Source: Sphingobacterium sp. | GTDB lineage: Bacteria; Bacteroidota; Bacteroidia; Sphingobacteriales; Sphingobacteriaceae | Direction of reading: 5' to 3' | Assembly: GCA_029239355.1 (NCBI GenBank) | Contig: JAQZAZ010000009.1 | Location: 1 to 64,000 of the forward strand | Length of the DNA: 64,000 bases | Shown: positions 10,751-20,407 of the stretch, one piece after another | How positions within the stretch are numbered: position 1 is the first letter of the stretch | How the letters are laid out: each line of letters starts with the position of its first letter | The notes under the pieces: generated by a model | Told to the model about the DNA's origin: nothing | What the model saw: only the letters and a program-made list of their open reading frames with translations | Database searches by the model: none | Position numbers and translations under genes: made by a program

Positions 10751-10866
10751 TATAATAGTAGATTATGAGCCTGATGCGTTAAGAACTTGGCCTAAGGACC
10801 AAGTTGCGTAAAACTTGGTAATATAACAAACTCCATCTTGAAAAGTTGGAATAAAAGCTTAAAAAA

Positions 10867-11964
10867 ATGAAAAGAATAATAGGACTGATTTGTAGTTCAG
10901 CATTGGGTATCTCTTGCCACAATAACTCAGAGATCAAGGTGAATAATAGTACAAATAATGCACCCATACAATTGGATAGTACGCAGGCAAAGCACTTGCT
11001 TACACTACCATTGCATTGTATTGAAGTTGAATATCCGAACAAATTGGGACAAGTACTTGGAAGTGACAAGGATTTGAAGGGGCCGCGCGCTTTGCATCCG
11101 ATTTTTTACGGATGTTTTGATTGGCACTCCTCGGTTCATGGTTATTGGTCAATCGTGCGAATTTTAAAGCAATTTCCTGATTTAGACAAGTCCGGCGTAA
11201 TCAGGAAATTGCTTAATCAGAATATTACCGCGGAAAATGCAGCAACAGAGTTGGCCTTCTTTCAGGATAAGAATAATAAAAACTTTGAACGCACCTATGG
11301 TTGGGCCTGGTTGTTGCAATTGCAAAAAGAACTACTAACCTGGAAAGATCCAGACGCGGAGCGTTGGGCAAAAGTTCTCGATCCGATGACAAAACATATC
11401 ATGAAAGCATATCAGGAATATTTACCAAAATTGGTTTATCCGATTCGAACCGGTTATCATGATAATTCTGCTTTTGGCCTATCGCTGGCATTGGATTATG
11501 CCCGGGGAACAAATCAGGTTGCTTTCGAAAAATCATTAATGACAAATGCTGTAAGGCTATACGATCACGACAAAAATTGTAATATCACCTTTGAACCTAG
11601 CGGAAGCGATTTCCTTTCACCCTGTCTTGAGGAGTCACTTTGCATGAGTATGGTTTTAAGACAGGATGAATATCGAAAATGGCTAAAGGATTTTCTGCCT
11701 GATCTTTTCAATCCAGATTTTAACTTGGAACCCGGCATTGTGAAAGACCGTACCGACGGCCACCTGGTTCATTTAGATGGATTAAATTTTAGCCGGGCGA
11801 CCTGTCTAAATGGTATTGCAAAGGCACTTCCTGAGCTAAATCATCTGCATGGCTTAGCCAATAAACATCTGAAATATTCATTGCCCAATATTACTTCTAA
11901 AGACGACTATATGGGGTCACATTGGTTGGGTACCTTTGCGCTTTATGCACTTTCCAAAAATTAA
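10867..11964 (+). CDS. DUF2891 family lipoprotein
   Basis: Lipobox-like LGISC; GCFDWHSSVHGYW and HLVHLDGLNFSRATCLNGIAKALP motifs resemble DUF2891. Confidence 0.7.
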   Translation: MKRIIGLICSSALGISCHNNSEIKVNNSTNNAPIQLDSTQAKHLLTLPLHCIEVEYPNKLGQVLGSDKDLKGPRALHPIFYGCFDWHSSVHGYWSIVRILKQFPDLDKSGVIRKLLNQNITAENAATELAFFQDKNNKNFERTYGWAWLLQLQKELLTWKDPDAERWAKVLDPMTKHIMKAYQEYLPKLVYPIRTGYHDNSAFGLSLALDYARGTNQVAFEKSLMTNAVRLYDHDKNCNITFEPSGSDFLSPCLEESLCMSMVLRQDEYRKWLKDFLPDLFNPDFNLEPGIVKDRTDGHLVHLDGLNFSRATCLNGIAKALPELNHLHGLANKHLKYSLPNITSKDDYMGSHWLGTFALYALSKN

Positions 11965-12054
11965 TGCCCACAGTCAAATGAAAGCTGTGAACCGAAATCT
12001 GGAGTAACAACAATAAAATAGAATCCTTGTATAATCAAATGCAGGGACTCTATT

Positions 12055-12405
12055 TTACATATTTGTCTCACCCCATTCATCCATAAGGATTAAAATCTTT
12101 TCCAACGAGCGTCCCAATGCCGTTAGTTCATATTCAACCTTCGGGGGTACTTGTTGATAGACAATACGATTGACCAGTCTGCCCTGCTCAAGTTCTTTTA
12201 ATTTAGCGATGAGCATACGCTCTGAAATACCGACGAGCCTTTTTCGTAGTTCACCATAACGTAACCTACCTTCATGGAGAAGATATGTAAGAATATTTAT
12301 TTTCCATCTTCCACCTATAGCAGATAATGTGAAAGCAATTCCACAATGATCTTTCCAATAGGTTTCGTTAATATGGTTGGTGGAATTTTCTTTTCTCTTA
12401 TTCAT
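12055..12405 (-). CDS. HxlR family winged-helix transcriptional regulator
   Basis: GGRWKINILTYLLHEGRLRYGELRKRLVGISERMLIAKLKELE; start chosen at MNKRKEN. Confidence 0.88.
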   Translation of the reverse strand: MNKRKENSTNHINETYWKDHCGIAFTLSAIGGRWKINILTYLLHEGRLRYGELRKRLVGISERMLIAKLKELEQGRLVNRIVYQQVPPKVEYELTALGRSLEKILILMDEWGETNM

Positions 12406-12498
12406 ACTTACTTTTCTGTTCGTATCACACAATTTCGTGCGTACTGTTATTCATGCAATTTAATAAAGAAATTTGTAGCTCATCTAATAAAGTATAAA

Positions 12499-12870
12499 AT
12501 GGAAACTATAAAATTTATCGTTCATTGGTTGAGTTATGCCTATTACCTGTATGTATTTGGATATGCCTCATTATTCAAAGTTTTTCAGAAACAGTCCATG
12601 ATGCAAAGCATGGATTCTTTAGGTTTTAATAAAACTTGGACGCTAGGCATCGGAGTCTGCGAGTTGCTGGGTGTTTTATTTCTTCTGATTGGTTTGTACA
12701 AACCAGAATTCAAAACTGTAGGGGTCTTACTTTTGCTTCCATTTGCAGTTGGTGCTTTTACGGCACATATGGCTCATGGAGAATATCATCATTTTTACAA
12801 TTCATTAATGATGTGTATTCTTAGCATTGTTTTATTGGCAACAGACAAAAATTTTAAAATTATTATTTAG
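12499..12870 (+). CDS. DoxX-like membrane protein
   Basis: Four hydrophobic segments, divergent from HxlR; start METIKFIVHW. Confidence 0.75.
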   Translation: METIKFIVHWLSYAYYLYVFGYASLFKVFQKQSMMQSMDSLGFNKTWTLGIGVCELLGVLFLLIGLYKPEFKTVGVLLLLPFAVGAFTAHMAHGEYHHFYNSLMMCILSIVLLATDKNFKIII

Positions 12871-12909
12871 TTGATATTTGGTTTCAAAAACCAAATATCA
12901 ACTAAATAA
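12863..12909. repeat. Perfect 22-bp inverted repeat with 3-nt loop overlapping the doxX stop codon
   Basis: TTATTTAGTTGATATTTGGTTT-CAA-AAACCAAATATCAACTAAATAA. Confidence 0.9.
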
Positions 12910-13142
12910 GTTACGTTACTTTTAAAGACAATGCTTAACCGCTCCGTTTTACTTTGGTAAGCAAATTGATTTAAAGGCAGCTCTCAGTTATAGCAATTAA
13001 TAGCTAATCTATGAAGCAAGTCCATATAACACCTTGGAGGATTGCTTAGACATTTATATTTAAGTTCTGTCATTTATGGCAAAAGTTTTTATTGGAGACT
13101 TTAAATGAGTTTGATAAGTTATCTGTGTACTAAAAATAAGTA

Positions 13143-13188
13143 TATCTAAAATCCAGTCTTAGCCGTGACTAAGACTGGATTTTAGATA
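13143..13188. terminator. Long hairpin (20-bp stem, 6-nt loop), possible bidirectional terminator
   Basis: TATCTAAAATCCAGTCTTAG-ccgtga-CTAAGACTGGATTTTAGATA. Confidence 0.75.
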
Positions 13189-13211
13189 AAATAGTAACGC
13201 TAGATCAATAT

Positions 13212-13364
13212 TTAAGCTGATCCACGAATGACACGTAGCAACACAACGATAATTGCTATAACCAACAATGTGTGGATTATGTTGCCTGTAGCATAGCCTC
13301 CGAAAAAACTGATTGCCCAAATAATCACTAAAATAACGGCAATGATGTATAATAAATTTCCCAT
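13212..13364 (-). CDS. lmo0937-type small membrane protein (50 aa)
   Basis: Translated by eye: MGNLLYIIAVILVIIWAISFFGGYATGNIIHTLLVIAIIVVLLRVIRGSA; absent from the supplied ORF track because of size. Confidence 0.85.
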   Translation of the reverse strand: MGNLLYIIAVILVIIWAISFFGGYATGNIIHTLLVIAIIVVLLRVIRGSA

Positions 13365-13559
13365 AATATTGATATGTTTTTATAAGAACAACATCTGTTT
13401 AATGAATGTTTTATAAATAAATAAAACAAACGAACTGTGGCTGACTGCTGTTAAAGTGTTAAGGTTCCTTTTGAGCTATAGTTTGCGGATGTATAATTTA
13501 CAGTAGCCTATTCTATGACGAGGAAACCATGATAATAGTTAACCGTAAAAATTGACAAC

Positions 13560-13847
13560 ATGGCAAAAGCTTATTTACAAATTACCTTAAAAATTAATAG
13601 CGCCAATAGGGGAGCAGCATCGGGTGTGTATGACAAATTTCAGGAACCATTTCTTGACCAGATAAAAGGCGCTACTTCAATTGAATTACTTGTCGGAGAT
13701 GAATATATCCAATTGTTATATGGTTTTGATACCGCTGATGATGCACACGCATTTTTATCTACTGAGCTATACAATAATGATATGCTTGCTGCTCTAAAAT
13801 CGTTAGTTGTGGATACACCCGATGTTAGGATATATACGGTTGTATAG
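13560..13847 (+). CDS. Hypothetical protein, 95 aa
   Basis: Complete ORF with coding-like composition. Confidence 0.6.
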   Translation: MAKAYLQITLKINSANRGAASGVYDKFQEPFLDQIKGATSIELLVGDEYIQLLYGFDTADDAHAFLSTELYNNDMLAALKSLVVDTPDVRIYTVV

Positions 13848-13879
13848 ATTAATTTACTAAATCAATAAATTTAAAAGCT

Positions 13880-14374
13880 ATGATTAAAATGGAGTTTCCT
13901 AAGTCACTGCTGGAACAAATTAAAAGTTCGCTAGCCAATTCTCATGGCCGTGTTGCAGTTGCTGAAAGCGTGACTTCAGGAGTTATGCAGTTTGCTTGCT
14001 CGCAAATCAAAAATGCGACAAATGTATTTGCTGGAGGCATAACAGTATATGCCCCCGACGAAAAAATCCGATTATTAGGAGTCGATCCATTGGAGGCAAA
14101 GAGATGTGACTGTGTATCTCCATTAGTAACTCAACAAATGGCGATCAGCGTATCTACTTTATTTCAAACTGATTGGGGGATAGCAACAACGGGATATGCA
14201 ACTATAGTAAAAGAATCTAAGGGGAAACTATTCGCTTTTTTTTCAATTGCATATCAAAGCGATATACTACTTACAGAAAAAGTGGAATTAGAACCAACAA
14301 CTATGCCCGAGGAAGCACAATTTATTTACACGTCTAAAGCTCTTCAGGCATTTAATTCAATACTGACTAAATGA
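13880..14374 (+). CDS. CinA family protein (nicotinamide-nucleotide amidase domain only)
   Basis: VAVAESVTSGVMQFACSQI, FAGGITVYAPDEKIRLLGV, GIATTGYA. Confidence 0.85.
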   Translation: MIKMEFPKSLLEQIKSSLANSHGRVAVAESVTSGVMQFACSQIKNATNVFAGGITVYAPDEKIRLLGVDPLEAKRCDCVSPLVTQQMAISVSTLFQTDWGIATTGYATIVKESKGKLFAFFSIAYQSDILLTEKVELEPTTMPEEAQFIYTSKALQAFNSILTK

Positions 14375-14450
14375 AGGATAACGGCTGAATAATGGAGTTA
14401 GTTTATATAATGTTTTTAATCCGCTTAGCTACTTTATCTCAAAGTGATAA

Positions 14451-14494
14451 AAAACTAAGAAAGTCTCTCTATTTTGAGAGACTTTCTTAGTTTT
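14451..14494. terminator. Bidirectional terminator between convergent cinA-like and GT4 genes
   Basis: Perfect 19-bp stem AAAACTAAGAAAGTCTCTC-tatttt-GAGAGACTTTCTTAGTTTT with A/T flanks. Confidence 0.88.
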
Positions 14495-15674
14495 ATGCTT
14501 CTTGTTTAAGATCAAACGCGCGGTAATTTTTGTATTGTACCAATGACCGTATTGGGGTCGATAGTGTTAATAAAAGTTCCAGATAGATTTTCGCAACCAT
14601 TTTCCATGTGGTCTGTTCACCGTAGCTGCGTGCTTTGAAACGATGCCAAGCAAGCAGTCGTTGAGAGGTATATAATATTCTGATATTCTTACCCATGGTT
14701 TCGACATCGTTAAAAGGTGTCAGAATTCCGCGTTCATCCGCCAATAAGTCTGTCGCATGCCAGTATGGTGTTGAAATGACAGCAGCACCCGCACCTACGG
14801 CAAAAGATAGGGTTCCACTACTGATTTGCTGTTCATGTTGGTAGGGTGATAAATAAATATCGCATGCGGATAAATATTCTTTTAATTGATCATCATTTAA
14901 GAATTCATCAATAAAAACTATTTTATCCTGTAATTTTAACTGTTCCACTAAACTTTGTAATTCAAAACGATAAGATTCACCTTCATGTGCTAGAACATTT
15001 GGATGTGTTTTGCCTACGATTAGATATTTAAAATGCGGTAGATCGAGCCCCGCTAAGGAACGGATAGCGTACTCTAATCCTTTACTTCTACCAATTAAGC
15101 CGAAAGTCATCATCACAAAATTATCTTGAAGTCCGAGTCGATACTTTGCCAATCCCTGGTTATAGTCAAATTGCGGTACACCGTGTGGGATGACTTTAAT
15201 TTTCTGAACGTCAATTGTAGGGAATAATTCGATGAGCAACTCACTTCCTTTTGGCGATAAGGATACAACTGCATGCGATTTCATAATAAGCAATTCCATG
15301 ATTTCCTTTTGTCGTAATGAGGGAGATTGCAATATGGTATGGAATATCGTTAATAAAGGTATCGTTAAATGGTGGGTAAGCTGGTTGATAAATATTCCAT
15401 CAGCGCCGCCAAATATACCATACTCGTGCTGTAGGATACAATAATCGTATTCTTCATTGATAATATGAGCAGCTTGGATATAACTGTCCAATCTTTCTTT
15501 GTCGATAACAAAGCGTACCGTTGGATCGAATCGTTCGCTACCGAATTTAGATACAGCAATCACATCAATGACCGTATTTTGATCTGCGCTCATGCCTTGT
15601 CTAAGATCTTTAGTGAAAGTTGCTAATCCACACTCCTGAGGTGGATAAGTGCTTAAAATAACTATTCTTTTCAT
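14493..15674 (-). CDS. Glycosyltransferase family 4 protein
   Basis: ILSTYPPQECGLATFTKDL N-terminus; GLIGRSKGLEYAIRSLAGL; SSGTLSFAVGAGAAVISTPYWHA. Confidence 0.88.
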   Translation of the reverse strand: MKRIVILSTYPPQECGLATFTKDLRQGMSADQNTVIDVIAVSKFGSERFDPTVRFVIDKERLDSYIQAAHIINEEYDYCILQHEYGIFGGADGIFINQLTHHLTIPLLTIFHTILQSPSLRQKEIMELLIMKSHAVVSLSPKGSELLIELFPTIDVQKIKVIPHGVPQFDYNQGLAKYRLGLQDNFVMMTFGLIGRSKGLEYAIRSLAGLDLPHFKYLIVGKTHPNVLAHEGESYRFELQSLVEQLKLQDKIVFIDEFLNDDQLKEYLSACDIYLSPYQHEQQISSGTLSFAVGAGAAVISTPYWHATDLLADERGILTPFNDVETMGKNIRILYTSQRLLAWHRFKARSYGEQTTWKMVAKIYLELLLTLSTPIRSLVQYKNYRAFDLKQEA

Positions 15675-15677
15675 ATT

Positions 15678-15797
15678 CTAGCTCTTTTTAGCGTCGTCAT
15701 TCTCAGTATTGACCGGGATGTCCAAAATTGCCATTAACAATAGATAATATCCTTTTTCTAAACCCATTTTTTTTGCTTGTTGATCTATATTTTCCAT
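15678..15797 (-). CDS. Short ORF (39 aa) directly upstream of the GT4 gene
   Basis: By-eye translation MENIDQQAKKMGLEKGYYLLLMAILDIPVNTENDDAKKS; stop is 3 nt before the GT4 start. Confidence 0.4.
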   Translation of the reverse strand: MENIDQQAKKMGLEKGYYLLLMAILDIPVNTENDDAKKS

Positions 15798-16109
15798 ATT
15801 AAGTACTATGATAAAGGTGGTACATTTGTTTCGTTTTATAAATCAAAAGCTATACCCAAAAGAGTACTTTTGTTCTATATCCGTAGTTTTCAAATGCGTA
15901 ATCCGTAGAGCACACAGTGTAAACCGCAAAAAAACTCTCCGAACAGGTATTTTTCCCGGTATGAAGAATTTATCTCATTTCTTAATGATAGTATATGTCA
16001 AAGCTATTTGTTTCTTCCTCCGAGTTAAACAATATTAGTCTGGGGATGGTTTTAATTGTAAGATACCTTTGGAGCATTGTTTTACGCTCAAAAAAAATCC
16101 GTAAACATT

Positions 16110-16493
16110 ATGATAGAAAAAAACAATTCAAAAAGGATTAACGATCATTTGGCCAATGAACGCACATTTTTAGCCTGGATAACCACAAGTTTGGGTATTA
16201 TGGGATTTGGTTTTGTCGTTGTCAAGTTTTCCTTATTTATACAGCAGGTGACATTGATGCTCAATTCAAAAAAAGCAATGGATATTGAGCATGAATATTC
16301 AGGTATTGTTGGTATTTCTATTGTGATTATTGGCGCCGTTACAGTTGTATTGGCGTATATTAAATATAGAAAAGTGGCAAAACAAATTGAGGAGGAAAGT
16401 TTTACTTACGGGTCTTATGGAATCGCTTTGATGTCTGCCTGTTTCCTTATCATTGGTCTGTTACTCGGTTGGCACTTGGTAGACAGTCTATAA
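16110..16493 (+). CDS. YidH/DUF202 family membrane protein
   Basis: NDHLANERTFLAWITTSLGIMGFGFVV motif; start MIEKNNSKR preferred. Confidence 0.85.
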   Translation: MIEKNNSKRINDHLANERTFLAWITTSLGIMGFGFVVVKFSLFIQQVTLMLNSKKAMDIEHEYSGIVGISIVIIGAVTVVLAYIKYRKVAKQIEEESFTYGSYGIALMSACFLIIGLLLGWHLVDSL

Positions 16494-16624
16494 AATATTG
16501 TATGTTAAGGCGACATCGTTTAATCCTTTTTTTTAAAATAGCATTGATAGTTCGATTTGATTGCAAAGCTGATTGAAGATCGTATTTACTATACCAGTTT
16601 GGATACAATATCTATGCTAAAAAG

Positions 16625-17005
16625 TTATTTTGAGTGCCTGCTGGGAGAACTTAAATTTTCTATAATTTTCGCGAGAACACTGCTCCAGTATTTTTTTGCC
16701 AGGTCTCGGTGTAACTCATTCCTGATTTGGTCAATATGTATTGCAATAGTTGTTTTTTTTGTCCTTAGATTTGGTAACACTCGGAGTTGAAAACTGGCAT
16801 CATCATTCCAGTCTCTCATTTTCCATTTGGTCCGGATGTGAGAATATTTTTTAAATGTGCTGAAGTCTGTCTGAACATGATCTGCCCATATTTCAGATCC
16901 ATTCTTAGAGAACAAATAATCCCAGGTTTCTTCTAGGGGTAAATCTACCGTTCTTCTGATTCCATATTGCCAGCCAGCATCTTTTGTTAAGCCAATTTTA
17001 TCCAT
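16625..17005 (-). CDS. SRPBCC/AHSA1-like domain protein
   Basis: YGIRRTVDLPLEETWDYLFS...WKMRDWNDDASFQLRVLPN. Confidence 0.6.
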   Translation of the reverse strand: MDKIGLTKDAGWQYGIRRTVDLPLEETWDYLFSKNGSEIWADHVQTDFSTFKKYSHIRTKWKMRDWNDDASFQLRVLPNLRTKKTTIAIHIDQIRNELHRDLAKKYWSSVLAKIIENLSSPSRHSK

Positions 17006-17084
17006 AATATTACTTCTTAAATAATTTTCTACGATGGTTATAACCTATTTTTGTAAAATATAAAATCGAAGTTACAAAATAGGA

Positions 17085-18662
17085 CTAGCTTTTCATATTC
17101 ATTCTTTCTTCCTGAAGATCCAGCAAACGTAGGTGTTTTCTAATAATTTCCTCGTCCAACAAAAGTTCTTCACGATTTTTATTGATAAGCCAGGTTCTTT
17201 GAGTCTCTAAAATGTCGATATAAATTTTTCGGTATTCAGCATAATTAATGATGATTTCAGAACTAGTCAATTGATTTTCATATTTCTGTAACTGGTCCTT
17301 TAATGTGGGAAAGCTGTCTACTTTGTCCGCATAATCCTGGCGAATTTTGTCGACTGCTACTTGAGCAAGTTTGTTTTGAATTTCGTAATCGATTTCTTTT
17401 TCTGTTCGCACAAAATCTCGGTCTATCAATGGGAATTTTTTTAATAAAAAAGGAAGGGTGAGCCCCTGAACAAGCAATGTTAGGAGAATGGCGACAAATG
17501 TGACGAAAAGGATCAGATTTCTCTGTGGAAAGGGACTTCCATCAGCTAATGTCAAAGGGATTGAAAGCGCCGCAGCTAAAGAAACTACACCCCTCATTCC
17601 GGTCCATCCAATAATCATAGGAGTACGCCAACCGGGGGACTGCGCATCAGCAACGGTAATGAAATTTCTCATAATTAATGTGGTGATTACTGCCGCATAG
17701 CCGGCGAAAATTCTTACAATAACTAAAACTGTTGTAACCGCAATACCATATCCGATCGCAGTATAAATATCAGTATCCCCCAAACCGTTGACAATTTCAG
17801 GTAAATCTAAACCGATAAGCATGAAAACCACCCCGTTGAGCAGAAAACAAAAGCTTTCCCACACTGTTACAGTACGAATTCTAGATGCACTACTCAAGAA
17901 ATCGTGACTGCGATAGGAGAGAAACAATCCCCCACTTACCACTGCCAAGACGCCAGAAGCATGAAGCTCTTCTGTTGCCAAATACATGGAGAAAGGTGCA
18001 ATAAAAGTCAATAATATATCTGTGTTTGGGTCGGTTGGTAAAATCTTGTGCATTTTTAAAAAAATATATGCCATTCCAACGCCAATACCAACACCACCAA
18101 CACACATCCACACAAAGCTTCCTGCCGCTTCATACCATACAAATTGTCCGGTTGCGGCTGCAATCATCGCAAAACGAAAAATTATTAGGGAAGAAGCATC
18201 GTTCAACAGGCTCTCACCTTCAAGAATGGATGCCAATCTTTTTGGCACTTTTACAAATTTTAAAATCGCACCAGCACTCACTGCATCAGGTGGAGAAACA
18301 ATCCCACCCAATAAAAAACCCAAAGCCAAAGAAAACCCAGGGATGAAATAATTAGCGAAAATCGCAACTGATAATGCTGTAAAAAATACCACAACGAAAG
18401 CAAAACTGAAAATAATTCTGCGCCATCGCCAAAGTTCTTTCCATGAAGTAGACCAGGCTGCTTCGTACAATAAAGGGGGAAGAAAAATAATAAATATTAA
18501 TTCAGGTTCTATTTTTATAGGCGGTACGCCCGGAATAAAGCTTATCAAAAGCCCGGCTAAGACAAGTAACACAGGGTATGCAACCTGAATTTTTTTTGCC
18601 AGCATGATAAGCATGGTAATCAATAGTACCAAAAATAGATAGAATGCGAAATTTTCTAACAT
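17085..18662 (-). CDS. Na+/H+ antiporter (CPA1 family)
   Basis: FLPPLLYEAAW, GGIVSPPDAVSA, EGESLLNDASSLI, WTGMRGVVSLAAALS. Confidence 0.93.
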   Translation of the reverse strand: MLENFAFYLFLVLLITMLIMLAKKIQVAYPVLLVLAGLLISFIPGVPPIKIEPELIFIIFLPPLLYEAAWSTSWKELWRWRRIIFSFAFVVVFFTALSVAIFANYFIPGFSLALGFLLGGIVSPPDAVSAGAILKFVKVPKRLASILEGESLLNDASSLIIFRFAMIAAATGQFVWYEAAGSFVWMCVGGVGIGVGMAYIFLKMHKILPTDPNTDILLTFIAPFSMYLATEELHASGVLAVVSGGLFLSYRSHDFLSSASRIRTVTVWESFCFLLNGVVFMLIGLDLPEIVNGLGDTDIYTAIGYGIAVTTVLVIVRIFAGYAAVITTLIMRNFITVADAQSPGWRTPMIIGWTGMRGVVSLAAALSIPLTLADGSPFPQRNLILFVTFVAILLTLLVQGLTLPFLLKKFPLIDRDFVRTEKEIDYEIQNKLAQVAVDKIRQDYADKVDSFPTLKDQLQKYENQLTSSEIIINYAEYRKIYIDILETQRTWLINKNREELLLDEEIIRKHLRLLDLQEERMNMKS

Positions 18663-18852
18663 GTATAAGTTTTAGTTACATAAATATATATTAAACTTTT
18701 TAAAAAGATTTATTGCCCGTTTAAAAATTTGACAAGAGTTAAAAGTTGTGAAATGATTAGGCCCTTTGACCAACTTAATAAACTGCGTAGGCTCCGGTCA
18801 ATAGAACGTTCATGAAACCGCAGATGGATTTTGGCTTCGCCAATGAAAGTCG

Positions 18853-19032
18853 CCAGTAAATTTTCCAAGAGGTATAAATGATTTATTGTCAAATGAGACT
18901 TTAGCAAACGATGTTTCGGAAATACTAGCTTATGTAGTGAATAAGGGTGGAGAAGAACGTGGCCTACTCAGGAGTAGACAAGTAAACCCAAATACGTTGA
19001 CTTGGGATCAATTACTGCGTAGTACTAAATAG
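18853..19032 (+). pseudogene. Possible 3' gene remnant (C-terminal fragment)
   Basis: Start-less reading frame PVNFPRGINDLLSNETLANDVSEILAYVVNKGGEERGLLRSRQVNPNTLTWDQLLRSTK*, followed by an intact hairpin. Confidence 0.45.
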
Positions 19033-19043
19033 AAAGAAGAGAA

Positions 19044-19075
19044 ACCTATTTTATCACACATTTGATAAAATAGGT
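19044..19075. terminator. Hairpin, 12-bp stem
   Basis: ACCTATTTTATC-acacattt-GATAAAATAGGT. Confidence 0.6.
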
Positions 19076-19105
19076 AAAGATGTTGCGTTCATACACTTTT
19101 TCCTA

Positions 19106-20035
19106 TTAAAATGTTGGAGCGCTTGTTTTTAAATCAGAATTCAAAAAATCGTCGATCATCGGTACTAACCAATCCATTCGATACATCATACCAATATGGG
19201 TTGTGCCCGGTATGATAGCAAGACGAGATTTGGGCAGTCCGTGTATATCTCCCATTTTTCCTCCTCCCATTGCTCTAAATAATGTTAAAGCATGCTCATA
19301 TTGTATGCCATCAGAATCACCAATAGCCATAAAAATGGGTGCTTTTATTTTTTTTACCTCCTTAGACCAGTCGTAAGGTTCAAGGTCAATGCTGATCACC
19401 TTTTTTACAAATTCTGGAAAATGTTTCGGATCATTGCCAAGACTTTCGTATTGTTTTTCTATAGGAGAGTCTTTAAACATTTCGGCATTTATTGAAGAGT
19501 AGGATGCTTCAACCTCCGGCCACCAACCGTCATGCGCATAACTGCCCGACAATACAATAAGCCTACGTACCTGTTCAGGATGGCGTATTGCTAGCTGAAA
19601 AGCTATGCCTCCTCCCATGCTATAGCCTAGTATATCTGCACTATCTATTTTAAGGTGTTTCAAAAGACCAGACACATCGTCAGCCATGCCTTCATAGCTG
19701 ATTTTTCGTGCAGTATCTCTGGTACGGCCATGGCCTTGCATTTCTGCAACAATTACTTTTCGACCGTTAAACATAGGGATAATGTCTGACCAGTTCAATG
19801 GAATTGTCATATATGACCCATGAAGTAGCACAATTGGCTTACCTTTACCATATACTTCATAATACATTTTCAATCCATTGAGATTCACATATCCAGTTTC
19901 TGATGGCTTCTTAATTGTTTTAGTATTCGGGACATCCTTTGAAGAATCTGATTTCGTTTTTATCTCTTGTTGGCAAGATAGGAATAAAGCAATGGCTACT
20001 GCTATTATTAATCCTAATGTGTTCTTTGTTTTCAT
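19106..20035 (-). CDS. Alpha/beta hydrolase, putative lipoprotein
   Basis: Lipobox LFLSC; IVLLHGSYM, nucleophile elbow GYSMGGG, C-terminal PGTTHIG. Confidence 0.88.
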   Translation of the reverse strand: MKTKNTLGLIIAVAIALFLSCQQEIKTKSDSSKDVPNTKTIKKPSETGYVNLNGLKMYYEVYGKGKPIVLLHGSYMTIPLNWSDIIPMFNGRKVIVAEMQGHGRTRDTARKISYEGMADDVSGLLKHLKIDSADILGYSMGGGIAFQLAIRHPEQVRRLIVLSGSYAHDGWWPEVEASYSSINAEMFKDSPIEKQYESLGNDPKHFPEFVKKVISIDLEPYDWSKEVKKIKAPIFMAIGDSDGIQYEHALTLFRAMGGGKMGDIHGLPKSRLAIIPGTTHIGMMYRMDWLVPMIDDFLNSDLKTSAPTF

Positions 20036-20407
20036 ATTTATATTATTGTTTGATTGTTATGATCAAATGTATTATTTTTCGACAGTGGGTTTAGGTTGGC
20101 TTTACGACAATTTAAAGGGGTAAAAACGACAAAAGAGTATTCTTAATGATCTGCATTGGTTTATGCAGTGTTTGCAAGTCTTGATCTGTCTTTGGTGACT
20201 CAGAATAATGGGTTCTCAATAAATTAAAATTTAAGTTATGTTACTAAGCGCTAGAAGGGTGTTCAGTTCTGAACATTCGCTGTCCGATTGCGACCAGTTT
20301 ATGACCTCGGATATTTTGTAATATTCTGTTTGCCAGGTGTATACTGTTTTGGCAAAAAATTGGCAATTGACTTAACAGCGTTACGCAAATTTAAAAATCA
20401 AAATTGC

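Noticed and set aside
10779-10850. Small repeated AACTTGG/CCAAGTT elements before the DUF2891 gene
   Set aside because: Short imperfect hairpin, likely a weak terminator for the sirtuin gene; too short to claim function.
15808-16038. 76 aa plus-strand ORF MIKVVHLFRFINQKL...
   Set aside because: No recognisable motif and low-quality composition; may be chance in an AT-rich intergenic region.
18026-18351. Plus-strand ORFs of 106 and 121 aa antisense to the Na+/H+ antiporter
   Set aside because: The minus-strand antiporter is well supported by conserved motifs; these are overlapping shadow ORFs.
18710-18907. 65 aa minus-strand ORF near the gene remnant
   Set aside because: Overlaps the plus-strand remnant and lacks recognisable motifs; considered as a transposase fragment but not supported.
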